From Gnomoniopsis sp. IMI 355080 (lineage: Eukaryota > Ascomycota > Sordariomycetes > Diaporthales > Gnomoniaceae), in NCBI GenBank assembly GCA_027946555.1, contig JAPEVC010000039.1, forward strand, positions 123,151 to 187,150: a stretch of DNA of 64,000 nucleotides, written 5' to 3'. The translations under genes and the position numbers were made by a program. Positions 1-12,199 of this stretch are shown here, piece after piece (position 1 is the first letter of the stretch; each line of letters starts with the position of its first letter). A model generated the notes under the pieces. The model did no database searches, was not told the DNA's origin, and saw nothing but the letters and a program-made list of their open reading frames with translations.

Positions 1-258
1 TGAATTGCCACCCGGTGTTTTGCGCTATCTTTTGGGGCCAACTTCTTCACTCGGGGTAGGCTTAATTGCTGACATGGCGTCGGCCCAATCGTGCTAGGTA
101 TCTTCGGCCCTGTGGCGCTGAAGAGATAGCAGTGTTCGAGCTGCCAAATATCGTCAGCATATATCCAACCGGTCAAATTGTAAATTAGTTCTAGTCCATC
201 TCAATGTAGCGTGTTGACCCATTGGAAGACGATCACTTTACAGTTTACAGAATTTAAC
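1..258. other. Upstream flank of the HR-PKS gene
   Basis: No gene is supported here. The segment is the 5' flank of the HR-PKS that starts at 259, so it presumably holds its promoter and 5' leader. I see no clear TATA box and no obvious zinc-cluster type inverted repeat. Confidence 0.4.
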
Positions 259-3200
259 ATGGCGATCAACTCGGTCGGCACAGAGACATACCAACCGGCT
301 GCCGAGGCAGCCGCATCAAAATCCTATGGCGACACCCAGTCCACGGAGAATTTGGTTGAGCATAGCGAGGGTGCCCCGATCGCCATCGTTGGGATGAGCT
401 GTCGATTTGCCGGTGAAGTGACGAGCCCGTCGAAATTGTGGGATCTTTGCACCAGTGGAGGCGATGCATGGACACCAATTCCCCATGAGCGCTTCGACGT
501 CTCGGGTCTATATGACAAGCGAAAGTCGACGCGGGGACGTGTAAGTGCTATCAGTACCTATCTCATCCCAATTGAATACAGGGTCCGCGAAACGTGGGTC
601 GTTACATTTGGATGCGTACTAACTAGATGGTGTTTGTCTCTAACCAGCTGGCGGTCAAAGGAGGGTACTTTCTGAAAGATGTTGCTCTGTTCGACTCAGC
701 ATTTTACAATTACACGACTGATACAGCCAGTGTGCGTATTGAACATCTCTCCATGAAAAACCGGTAATGTATCGGTGGAGTGAACGCTAGCTGACGACTT
801 TCTCCGTACGAAGGCAATGGATCCCCAGATCCGCTTGCTCCTCGAGAGTGTCTATGAAAGTACAGAAGACGGTAAGCCAGTGCCAGTGTCCTGTAAACAT
901 GTCATTGTTCGGTGTTTGGGATTGTAAAAGTCGCGGGAGCGGTTCTCGATCTTGTTGCGAGCCCTGGAAACTAATAATACCATCGTGACGGTAGCTGGAA
1001 TTCCCATTGAATCGTTATCAGGGAGCAATACCTCAGTCTTCGCAGGCAGCTTCAGTACTGATTACTCGGACATGACGCTCAAAGACTCGTATACAATGCA
1101 CGATTCATACAAGACTGGAAACGGTATCGCAATGCTGTCGAATCGAATCTCCCACTTCTACAATTTTCAGGGAGCTAGTATGACACTGGACGTGGGCTGC
1201 TCCACCGGCCTGGTCGCCGTGCACCAGGCCATACAGACACTTCGCTGTGGCGAGAGTGACGTTGCCATAGTCGGGTCATCTCTACTGTGCCTATCCCCAG
1301 ACATGTTCATTGCCATGGCAAATTCAAGTGTGCTCGGGCCCACGGGCAAGTGTTTCGCCTGGGACGACAGGGCGGAGGGATACGGCCGAGGTCAGTTGCT
1401 ATCGATGTGCACACAAGGCGTACCTACCCAGTCAAAACCGCTAAAACATTTGACGTACAGGAGAAGGAGTTGCTTCCCTGGTTCTAAAGCCCCTTGCTGC
1501 GGCCATTCGTGATGGTGACCGCGTGCATGCGGTTGTGCGCGAAAGTGGCCTCAACCAGGACGGAAAAACACCAACAATAACTTCGCCTTCTGTTGACGCA
1601 CAGGCCAGCCTGATCCGGGACGTGTATCGCCGAGCAAGACTTGAGCCATCCACAGATACCGGGTATGTTGAGGCACACATGACCGGTACACCAACGGGCG
1701 ATCCGATCGAGGCTGAGGCGTTGGCTCGGACGTTCGGCAAGGGGCGCGCGGAGGATGACCCCGTCTTGGTGGGTTCAGTAAAGCCTAATATCGGGCACAC
1801 AGAGCCGGTCAGCGGTTTGGCGGCAGTCATCAAGACCATCTTCGCGCTCAGAGAAGGTGTAATACCACCGAACGCGAATTACGAAAACACAAACCCTAAC
1901 ATTCCTTTGAAGGATTGGCGACTCAAGGTGAGCTCCATCAGACTTCTGCCGAGGGACCAGTGATGGTGTGCACGCCATTCTTGGAATTAAGGATACACTT
2001 TTTGTAGAGCTGACGAAGTTGTCTCGCTAGGTGCCCAGGATATCGACACCTTGGCCAGCCGACAAGCCACGCCGTGCTTCAATCAACAATTTCGGTTATG
2101 GCGGCACCAATGCTCACCTGATACTCGAAGCACCGCCCAAATCTCACAGAAGCCCTCACCGACAGACGAACGGTGAGGGCGGGATTGTAGACGGCTCGAA
2201 ATCGCATGGGGAAGAAACAAATGGATCAAACGGCAATGAGAGCGGTCACCATGAGCAGGATCGATCCATGATCTACATTGTAAGCGCCAAAGACTCGGCC
2301 GGAGCCTCCAAGATGAACAATAACCTCGCCACATACCTAAGCTCCCATAATCCGCTACCTAGGCCCATCGACCTGGCTTTCACCCTCGCCGAGCGCAAAT
2401 CGCGCTTCCCGTGGATCACCGCTGTTCGTGCAAGCACATTGGACGAACTTGCTGAGAAAATGGCCTCCACAGACCGTAAGCCAAGGCGATCGATCAAAGC
2501 ACCTCGACTCGGGTTCGTGTTCAACGGTCAAGGAGCGCAATGGCATGCCATGGGTCGTGAGCTGATTGCAGGTTACCCTGTATTCCGCCGGTCATTGTTA
2601 TCAGCGGATCACATCCTCAGGGAATACGGGGCGACGTGGTCATTGCAGGGTACGTTTCTCAGCCAAATTACTGCTTCACTTGCCTGAAGCTCCAATTACA
2701 TTGACAGTGATACTTACCAATGTGAACGCTTCCACAGAAGAGCTCCTCCGTGACAAGGACACCACGCGAGTCAACGAGATCCGCCTGAGCCAGCCTCTTA
2801 GTGTAGCGCTACAGCTGTGCCTCGTCGACCTCCTCTCGTCATGGGGCATTACACCTACAGCCGTGACCAGCCATTCAAGCGGTGAGATTGCAGCTGCGTA
2901 TGCTGTCGGAGCCCTAACCTTCCGGCAGGCATTGGGAGTCGTCTACTTCCGTGGTGAACTGGCCCAGAAGCATAAAAGCGGTACTCAAGGTGCCATGTTA
3001 GCGGCAGGAGTCAGCGCCGATGCAGCAGCTCCTTACATCGAACGCACCGAGAATGGCAAGGCTGTAGTGGCCTGTCACAACAGTCCACAAAGCGTCACGA
3101 TCTCGGGTGACGAAGCTGCCGTGGATGAGGTGGCTGATCGCCTCAAGGTAGATGGCATATTCGCGCGTAAGCTCAACGTTCCTCTGGCCTACCATTCGCA

Positions 3201-6200
3201 TCACATGCAAGCCATGGCAACAGACTACACCGATGCTCTACACAAGGTCATCGAAACAGTACCATGTCAGTGGACAGGTGCGATCTTCTCGTCGCCCGTG
3301 ACAGGCGGATTCCTCTCCTCGCCCGAGGCTCTGACGCCTGAGCACTTCGTGCGCAACCTTGTCAGCCCAGTGCTATTCGCACAAGCGTTTGAGGAAATGT
3401 GCTTTGGCGTTCCTGGCGAGCATACCGGCAAGAACAACCAGCTCAATGACGGGGACGCGCGTACCAATGTCGATATTATCGTTGAGATCGGTGCCCATGG
3501 CACGCTTGCAGGGCCCATCCGGCAGATCTACAAAGATCGGAAGCAGTTGCCCTACGTCTCGTTGCTCAAGCGGAATGAAAATGCGTTGTATACGATGCAG
3601 GATGCGGCTTCCATGTTGCTAGCATATGGATATCCGCTGGCCCTGGCAAGTGTGAATGACCATGCAAGCGGCACCTTGGTGCCAGGCCTCCCGGGTTACG
3701 CATGGAACCACTCCACAGCTCACTGGACCGAGTCTCGGCTGTCCCGCGAGCACCGTCACAAGAGGTTCCAGCCTCATGAACTTTTGGGCAGCACCGTTGC
3801 AGGAAGTAACCCCCTTAAACCCATGTGGCGTGGCTTTCTCCGGACAGAAGACATACCCTGGCTGGCGGACCATAAGTTGGGCGGGGATGTGGTGCTTCCT
3901 GGGGCTGGATACATCGCCATGGCTATTGAGGGGGTGCGAATGCTTACGGACAAAACCGAACAGACTATTGAAGGATATCGCCTTCGCGACATTGAGTTCC
4001 TCAACGCCATGACAATCCCCGACACAGCCCTGGGCGTTGAGGTGCAGACTATGTTATCCCCATGCAGCGACTTGGAGCTCGAATATAAAGGATGGTACGA
4101 CTTCGAGGTGTGGTCAACTGGTGTGGCCAATGACAGCTGGATTCAACATTGTAAAGGAGCTGTGACAGCGGAGACGGTGACGAAGACGAAGGAGGCGGAC
4201 ACAAAGTTCATTCCTCAGGCACCGCTTGCTGACTCTTTTCTCTCCACCGATGCGTCGGTGCGAAAAATCCCACCAGAGGCTGTTTTTGCCGGTCTTCGTT
4301 CCATGAATCTGTTCCATGGTCCTGCGTTTCAAAATCTTCTCGGAAGTCAGGCCGATGCAACGAAGTCTCTCACAAAATTCGTCATTTCACCGGCTGCTGT
4401 GCCCGCGGGCAACACGATCGACGAGCAGACGTATGCACTCCACCCAACTACGCTCGATTCGCTCATCCAGGCAGCCTTTGTTTCCATCCCAGATGCCACA
4501 CGACAGAACGCTATGGCTGTGCCTCGCTCGATCCGCCAGCTCTACGTGCCGCGAAACCTCCACCGCAAGGCTGGCGAGGAGATCACGGTCTTTGTAGACT
4601 TGGAGCGGGCGAACCGTCGTGGTGCGCGAGTGAATGCCGTGGCTGTGAATGGGAAGGGTGACGATGTGTCAGCCTCGCAGCTGGAGCTTGACGGATTGTA
4701 CTGTCAGGCTGTGCCGTTGGAACTAGACGACTCTTCGGATAGCCAGAATCAACAAATCTGCTCTCATATCCGTTGGGAGATTGACTTAGCCAACGGATGG
4801 GTTTCTGAGCCTTTCAAGGCCCACCTACAGAGACAAGCACCTTACGACGACGAGGCCCGCGATTTTGAGAGGAAGCTTGATCGCATTTCATACCGATTCA
4901 TCTTCGACGCTGTTCAACAACTGGCCAGTGACAAGAACAGCAATGTCAGCGATGAAAAGCCCCCACACCTCAGGCGATTTCACAGATGGATGGAGACCGT
5001 CGTTGCACGTGGGCGGACTGGTGAGCTGGGCCCTGGCAGCCGCATGTGGTCCAGATCGAATGCAGGCGTGATACAGAAATTGATTGACGATGTTGCAGCT
5101 GAGAGCCCAGTAGGTGAGTTACTGGGGCGCATAGGCCCGTTGCTGGCGAATATCGTTCGCGGCATTACCGAGACTGAGGTCATACTGAAGCAAGACGATT
5201 TGCTTGATCGATATTATGAGACCTTGCCACGGTTCAATAAGCGCAGCTTAGTACATCTGGAAAAGCTCCTTGCGCGCTATGCAGTGTTGCAGCCAGGGTC
5301 TCATGTGCTGGAAATAGGCGGTCGCTCTGGTGGCACTACCACTCATGTTCTGAACGCCTTTGCAGCAAAGAACGAGCAAGGGGAGTCAGGCACGCTGTTG
5401 GGCCAGTACCACTTCACCGACGTGGTGGCAGATCATTTCGAGCTCGTCAAAGAGAAATGCGCACCCTGGGAGGAATTAATGACTTTCAGCACACTTAATC
5501 TTCTTCAAGACCCGGTGGCTCAAGATTTTGTTGAGGGCCGATACGATCTCATCGTGGTGGGACCTGGAGCGTTGCTGGGCGGGACCACGATCGCGAGTGC
5601 GGCGGGTGAGCTGGAACAGGCGCTCACAAATATCCGACGCTTGTTGAAGCCTGGCGGCAAGCTGGCTCTTGTCGAAACCACACGCGATCGGCTTGATACA
5701 CACCTGCTCTTCGGGGGACTGCCGCACTGGTCAAGCATCGATGATACTGGAGCTCCCGAGGTCTTCCTCGAGCGCTGGAATTCCGCGTTTCGCGCAGCTG
5801 GATTGGAGAAAACTGAGATTGAGATTAGTGACTGTGACGACGAGCAGTTTCAAACTTGTAGCGTCATGTTTGCCACTGCTCACACAAAGAGTTCGCACAA
5901 CTATCCGACAGCTATTTCAATCGTCCACACAAATGACGCTACGCCTACGCAAGAATGGTTGGATCAGCTAAAATTGCTCATAGGCAAAGAGACAGGAGCC
6001 ACCGTCAGAGTGGAGTGCCTCTCTGAAGTCGAGGCGGACCCCCAAGTCGTCTATATTTTTACGCCCGAGGTGATGGAGCCCTTCTTGGACTCCATGGACG
6101 AAGCAGGCTTCAATAAACTGAAGGCACTGATAGTGCAAGGTCAAGGCATGCTATGGCTCAGCCGGAGCAGCGTTGTTGATTCCGCACAACCGATATACGC

Positions 6201-8841
6201 GCAGTCACATGGCTTGTTGCGAGCTGCCAAACAGGAGGACACCACCAAGCGATATGTATCGCTCGACTTCGAGGCCACAGCTAACGCGGGAGGGCCGGGT
6301 ACACCATGGCTACATGATATGATTCGGCACATCGTCTACGTTGTCAAGCAGAGTTTTGATGCCACAATCAGCTTGAACGACATAGAGTGGGAGTACGCTT
6401 TGAAACATGGCATGCTGCATGTTCCTCGTGCATACCCCAGCCTAGCAGAGGATCGTGCTTCCAGTGAGACGCCCGTTGATCCAACACCAGTCGAGCAGCC
6501 ATTATGGCAGACGGATAGGCCCCTGGTTTGGGAGACAATCCAGACATCGGGCACTCTGAGCAATCTGTATTTCACCGACGATCCCAAAGCTACTGAGCCG
6601 GTGCTGCCCCCGAACTACGTCGAGATCAAGACACAGGCATTGGGACTAAACTTCCGCGATGTGCTTGTCGCCCTAGGACAAATCGACGACTCGCTGTATA
6701 TGCATGACGCGGCGGGCATCGTCACGCGGATGGGACCAAATACGGAGGCATCTGGTTTGAAGATTGGCGACCGTGTGACTGGGACGCTTGAAGGACGATT
6801 CGCCACGCATCCACGCGCGTTATGGACGGGGTTCGCAAAGATGCCGGATGATATGACTTGGGAGGAAGGCGCATCGATTCCTTGCATCTTCCTGACCTCG
6901 TATCTGTGTTTGTTTGATGTAGCACGACTTCAGCCTGGTGAGCGAGTACTGATCCATGCTGGCGGTGGTGGTGTGGGCCAGTCCGCGATCATGCTGGCAC
7001 AACACGCCGGTGCCGAGGTATTCACCACCTGCAGCAGCCAGGCCAAGCGTGCTCTGCTGATGGAGCACTATGGCTTGGATGCCGACCACATTCTCTCAAG
7101 TCGTGACCCATCATTTGCGACTGCCATCCGCGCACGCACCGGCGGCGCTGGCGTCGACGTCGTCATCAACTCGCTTTCCGGCCCACTTCTGAAGGCCACT
7201 TGGGATTGTATGGCGCGCTTTGGTCGCTTTGTCGAGATTGGGAAAGTGGATATGGTGAGTAAACGTTCCCTACACATACGGGAAAACAGCATTTGGTCCC
7301 TTACGTATGAAATTGGCTGTTTGAGATGTTCATATCTAGTGCTGCGAAGATATTTGAGCAGCAATAAGTAGACTGACGTCGATCATAATTAGGAAGCCGC
7401 ACGTCGCCTAGATCTAACGCCACTGATGCGGAACGCCATGATGGTTGGATTTGATTTGATTCAATGGTGCATGTATCAGGGATCGGCCGTTCACCAGGCC
7501 ATGAAAACCCTCATGGATCTCTGGAGCAGAAAGGTGATCCATGCCGTGCATCCAATCATCGCTTACCCCATTGCAGACATGGAAACAGCCATGCGTCGCA
7601 TGCAGCGCGGTGCGCATGTTGGGAAGCTGGTGCTGGTTCCCGAACCAGATGCGCGATTCAAGGTCTTGACGCGGACGTCAAGTCTCGCCCGTCTCGATGT
7701 CCCGGATGCCACGTACATGATCGCAGGCGGGCTTGGTGGCATTGGGCTCGCTCTGGCCGAATGGATGATGACGCGCGGCGCTCGACATATCCTGGTAGTC
7801 TCCCGTCGCGCCGAGTCCCATCCGCAAGCAGAGCCACTGCGCGCGCGTGGACAGGCTCGAGGATGTAATGTAGTTGTGCGAAACTGCGACATTGCGCACA
7901 GGGAGAGTCTGATGGCGTTGCTGACAGAGCTGGCGAGCTCGATGCCGCCGATTCGCGGTGTGATACAAGCTGCCATGGCGCTCCATGACACCATTCTACC
8001 CAAGTTGACTTATGAGCAATGGCAGTCCAGCCTCCAGCCCAAGGTCACTGGCACACTCAACCTGCACCACTGCTCGCCAACAGCAGGCCTGGACTTCTTT
8101 GTGATGTTGTCCTCCGTCTCAGGCGTCTTGGGCCTGGTTTCTCAAGCCAATTATGGCGCGGGCAACAGCTTTCAGGATGCACTGGCCCGGCACCGGGCTA
8201 CGAAAGGGCTACCTGCAGTGGCTATCGATCTGCCTGCCGTGAGCAATGTGGGCGTTGTCACAAAGTCCGGCGACACCACAATGCGCTCGCGTCTCGAGCA
8301 AGCAGTCGGATCCCCATCGGTTTCCATCGACCGCGTGCTGCGGCTAGTAGAGGCGGCCGTGGTCTCTCCGAACCGGGCAAGTGATCCCAACAAAGCCCAG
8401 GTCATAGTGGGAATTGTTGCATGGGACCGTATGACTGCGGAAGCCCACGCGCGGCGCGATCGTCGCTTCTGGACAATGCGGCTGGGCAACAGCATCAAGG
8501 GAACGGGATCTGGGGGCCCAGGTGCCAAGGGGCGCAGCTCAAACCCTGATGAGGCATTGAGACAGGAGCTGGCCGGTGTTCCACCTGCGGATGAGGCTCT
8601 GATGCTCGTGGTCGGCGCTATTACGCGGAAACTCGCAGCGCTGTTCAATCTCGTGGCGGCCGAGATCGACATCAGCTCCGGTCTGAGCTCGTTGGGTGTC
8701 GACTCGCTGCTAGCTGTCGAGTTGCGCAATTGGATTGGCAGCGTTATTCAGGCCAAGGTCACAGTATTTGAGATATTGCAGACTGCAACAATACGCGAAT
8801 TTGCGAAGTTGGTTGTGGAACGGTGCGCGTTCTTGTTGTAA
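259..8841 (+). CDS. Highly reducing polyketide synthase (KS-AT-DH-MT-ER-KR-ACP)
   Basis: Iterative type I PKS predicted to build a reduced polyketide from malonyl-CoA. Eight exons give 2623 aa: 259-540, 648-731, 814-871, 995-1390, 1461-1927, 2031-2649, 2738-7254 and 7393-8841. The ATG at 259 is the only in-frame Met upstream of the KS. Visible domains are: KS (about 37-470, Cys210, His346, His386); AT (Ser682 in SHSSGE); DH (His1014, Asp1209); C-methyltransferase (EIGGRSGG at about 1494-1501); ER (NADPH loop at about 2042, HAGGGGVG); KR (GGLGGIG at about 2253, Tyr2395); and a C-terminal ACP (Ser2579 in LGVDSL). There is no releasing domain, as is usual for HR-PKSs that hand off to a partner. 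Oddities are HMTGT where KSs normally read HGTGT, DVGCS instead of DTACS, and a glycine-to-arginine change in the methyltransferase SAM loop. Family and domain order are secure; product and activity are not. Confidence 0.95.
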
Positions 8842-8870
8842 AGAGCTGCATACGTTTGCTCGGGCGTACC

Positions 8871-8884
8871 AGGGTTAGGGTTAG
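8871..8884 (+). repeat. Interstitial telomere-like repeat (about 2.3 TTAGGG units)
   Basis: The bases AGGGTTAGGGTTAG match the common fungal telomere repeat TTAGGG. They lie 30 bp after the HR-PKS stop codon. The run is short enough to have arisen by chance. Confidence 0.5.
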
Positions 8885-9003
8885 ATCGAAATATCATTCC
8901 ATTTCTCACTTGCCTCTTAGTCTTTCCTCGATTCTGTGATGCAACTCTTACCTGCATCGCCTTCACGCGCGTCCACGTGGCTGCACGACGACACCAACCA
9001 GAA

Positions 9004-9906
9004 ATGCCTATCATCAAACCGAAAAAATTGACATCGCGGGGCATCCTCTCGTCCCTGTTGCCAACATACTTCTGCCGCCCGAAACATCCTCAGCAGATGT
9101 TGCCAGGAGACGCTCGAACCATCAAAGTCCCGTTGGATGCGGATGAGCTCTTCTATAGAAAATTCTTCAAACGCAAAAAATTCCGCGCCAAGGTCATGGA
9201 AATGTACGACGACAATATCAAGGTTGTCCATAGACCCAAAGACAGTACCTGGTCCCCGATGCCCGGATGCTTCGTGCCTAGACATCAGATGGTTGCCACA
9301 CACATATTTCCTCTGGCTCTTGGCTCTAACATCATGGCCTTCATACGCAGAGCCTACGGAGAGATGTGGTCCCCGGTGAACGGCCTCATGCTTCCGAAGC
9401 CGGCAGAAGAGGCATGGAAGGACTTGGCACTAACGATCGTGCCGGACAATTCCCTGGATACCATTCGTTCCGGAAATGACCATCGAAATCGTGAGTACAA
9501 GTTCTGCGTGATGGATGGCAAGCACCCCGCTGTCTCACGTAGCTTGTATAAGGACCTGGCCCTGTACGGCCTGCCCGAGGTCACCATCGAACAATTCGAC
9601 AACAAACGAGTCAATTTTGGCAACACCTACCGACCGAGAATTGATTATTTCTACTTCCAGTCCTGCTCTGCTGTTTGGAAAAAGACCTACCTCGAAGATC
9701 CAGAATGCGATGACGAGACCAATTTCGTGGCCCGCTTTCTTAGCGGAATAACGCAGTACTGGCACCCAAAATATGTCGAAAAGAGCAGAATAACGGATGT
9801 TTTCACCTTCAAATGCACTACGGCCCCATTCGAGGACAATTCATTGTACTCTACCGCAAAAACAGAAGTCGAAGGAAGGACAGATCATCTCCGCGTCTTT
9901 GTTTGA
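9004..9906 (+). CDS. HNH-endonuclease-like domain protein
   Basis: Single-exon protein of about 300 aa resembling the fungal HNH_2-type nuclease-domain proteins. The signature is a conserved block near residues 83-150: a WSPMPGC start, then ATHIFP (His100 as the candidate catalytic histidine), then a small-residue loop, WSPVNGL (Asn126) and a downstream TIVPD strand. In this family the H-N residues sit in a beta-beta-alpha metal fold. The second histidine or equivalent metal ligand is not obvious here, so nuclease activity is uncertain. ATG 9004 was chosen because the open frame further upstream has no other ATG. It starts 163 bp after the HR-PKS stop on the same strand. The family is frequent and often multicopy in fungal genomes, so a role in the polyketide pathway is not implied. 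Confidence 0.6.
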   Translation: MPIIKPKKLTSRGILSSLLPTYFCRPKHPQQMLPGDARTIKVPLDADELFYRKFFKRKKFRAKVMEMYDDNIKVVHRPKDSTWSPMPGCFVPRHQMVATHIFPLALGSNIMAFIRRAYGEMWSPVNGLMLPKPAEEAWKDLALTIVPDNSLDTIRSGNDHRNREYKFCVMDGKHPAVSRSLYKDLALYGLPEVTIEQFDNKRVNFGNTYRPRIDYFYFQSCSAVWKKTYLEDPECDDETNFVARFLSGITQYWHPKYVEKSRITDVFTFKCTTAPFEDNSLYSTAKTEVEGRTDHLRVFV

Positions 9907-11057
9907 CGATCTTGCTATCATGGGGTATTCCGTGGAAGTGGAACTGCTGGCTTTGATTTGCAGGACTCCATGGAAACTCAAATATTTGTCGTCAAAACAA
10001 TGGCCTAATACCGCAAACACCAGCGCTGTGGACAAAGGCCGAAATTTGAAAGATCATGACCTGACCGAGGTACTGCAAGACTTCAAGGTTAGTTGCACCA
10101 GGTTTGACAAGCCATGGTTCCTAGGCCTTGCCCATCTAGAAGTCACTTTCGCAGTCACACAGGACGAGTAAGATGTCTTGTATGATGCAGTCAGGATGGA
10201 GTGCTGTGAACAAGAAGGATACCGCACGTTATTATGAAGTTGACGATCCGCTCAAATGGCAGCTCTGCGCCATGCTATTACGACTACCATTGCACTCGGC
10301 CCCCCGTCCAGACCAAACAGCATGGGCAGGGTCGAACTATTCATGAGAGTGTGTGTACAACGACGTCGTGAGCATGGAAGCCATGAGCAAGGCTCCCTTC
10401 CATAATTTCCGGGCGCGGCATTTCCGGTCGGTCGAACACGCGTGATTCATAGGGATCGAGATACTCAGGGCGCCAATATGCGGGCAATTTGGAGTGTAGC
10501 AAAGGAAATATTGGTCTACGACCACAGCTGCCAGGCAGTTGCACCGATGCTATTGTATCTGGACCAGGAACTGGACCATGATCCTCTGCCCTCTTATTGG
10601 GTACCCTTACAGTTGCACCTCAACAATACTCAATTATCCAAGTATATTTTCGTAATACTTCAGAATAGACAAGCTCCAGTTGTCTGGAGCCCGGGACCAA
10701 GGTCTTCGGGCTCAGGCGAGTAGGAGCATTGAGAAGCGGTTCGCGCCCAAGTTTCCCGCTTCCACTGTCCAGCGGAGCTGTGAGACCGAAAGAATCACTG
10801 AATTGATTGAGTGATTGCCTTGTCGCTAATCGCAACTGTTTTCCAGTTGTTTGATCATCACTTTGGGGCTGGATGCGGCACAAAGATCTATTAACCGTCA
10901 CTGGGTGATTCAGTCAGAGGGTCTCGCCAGCAGCGGACTGGTCGATGTATGCTGCTGGTATTGCGATTAAATTTATCGTATGATGAGTCCCGTAACTTCC
11001 GCAACATCCAACCAGGGGTGGAATGCTGCACTATTGACAGCCGGAGCCCGGGGCACC
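9907..11057. other. Intergenic stretch without a supported gene
   Basis: Short open frames occur (for example 9797-10171, + strand) but none carries a recognisable domain or splice-consistent extension. No repeat or RNA gene was seen. Confidence 0.4.
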
Positions 11058-12199
11058 TTATGGCTCCTCACCACCATGGTCGTTCTTCCATGATCCAGCA
11101 CTATGCATAGCTGAGGTTAGTCAATTTGCCAGCGGGTACGAATAAAGTATAGTCCAGTCTCAAAACAAGCAAGCAAGAGCTTCGTAGACAGATTTACTTA
11201 CTAGTGATGTATAACCAGTCTAGGCCCTTTCCTATGACGGTCCTTCTCCGGATATTCGCCTTGCGTAGCGGCAAATGCCCATCCGGGCATGAACAATACG
11301 TCTCCAAGCTGCGTCGGCTCCAAGATACCCTGCACTTGCGAGCGGTCTACATTTCTTCCAAGAGTCTTTTCCATGCCCCTGAAAACACTCCGTGTCAATC
11401 TGGCCGGTCCCGTGAAGTCGACGACATCTGGAAGCATATGGAGCTTCAGCCCTGATATTGGAACACTGTGTTCGTTGGCCTCGTCGTGAATTGCTTCGGT
11501 TATATCGTTGATTGCTTGCATCATATAAGGTGACCCAGGTGCCGACATGATAGTCCAACTTTCGAGTTGATGGGACGTGTCCATGGGTAGACCCGCGTCG
11601 AATTCCCAGCCCACAACAAGACTCGTATTTGCCTTGAGATGCGGTGGAATCCAGTCGTCGATTCGTCCATGCCCACACTCAACATCAAGGTCAAACCACA
11701 TACCGCCCTCGTGGAAGAGTAGTAGATAGCGGAGGAAGTCGGCTCTCAAAATCGGGATGCTAAGGTTCTGGTAGCTCTGCACTATATCAGGTCGATCCTT
11801 AAAGGCATTGCTAACCCATTCTTCGGCGTTGTCGTCCATTATATATTGCGCCTTCCAGTCGGGGTTCTTGGAGAGGCAGCCGTCAACCCATTCCGATGCC
11901 TCCTTGCTGAGTCCTCGTGGTCCAAGTTTGTACCAGATTGTCCGGGGGATGCTAGCGTCCGCGGACTTGGACTGCTCTGTCTGCAATGACAGCACGTTCT
12001 TTCGTAGAGATCGACCATCAAAAATCTCCCAAAGAGAGTAAAGCAACAAGGAGCCGAGAACGACAACTGTAAGTGCTGTCGCGGCGAGTCTTTGCGGTTG
12101 TACGAGAACATTGCCACAGCCGCTGTGGGGATGGGATAAAGCCGTTAGGTAGGCAAGCAAATTTCGACTCGGCTCGAAAGGCGAGACAAGGAAGAGCAA
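11058..12199 (-). CDS. OCH1-like GT32 glycosyltransferase (type II membrane protein)
   Basis: Predicted Golgi alpha-1,6-mannosyltransferase-type enzyme of the glycosyltransferase sugar-binding (DXD) family. Two exons give 346 aa: 12199-11202 and 11100-11058. The second exon is only 43 nt; splicing it in restores the family-typical ending HHYAGSWKND, which a single-exon reading loses by stopping at an in-frame TAG right after IHH. A hydrophobic anchor at residues 39-57 follows a short cytosolic tail. IPRTIWYKLG (84-93) and LRADFLRYLLLFHEGGMWFD with Asp170/Asp172 (the DXD metal and sugar-nucleotide site) are conserved. It is transcribed towards the HNH gene. It could be a housekeeping protein-mannosylation paralogue or a tailoring enzyme for a secreted metabolite; the sequence does not decide. 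Confidence 0.85.

Noticed and set aside
2566..7371. Several antisense frames of 80-118 codons inside the HR-PKS coding exon
   Set aside because: Shadows of a long GC-balanced coding region; none has its own signature.
9797..10171. Open frame overlapping and extending past the HNH gene, possibly a frameshifted C-terminus
   Set aside because: No family motif in it, and the HNH protein already has a reasonable length.
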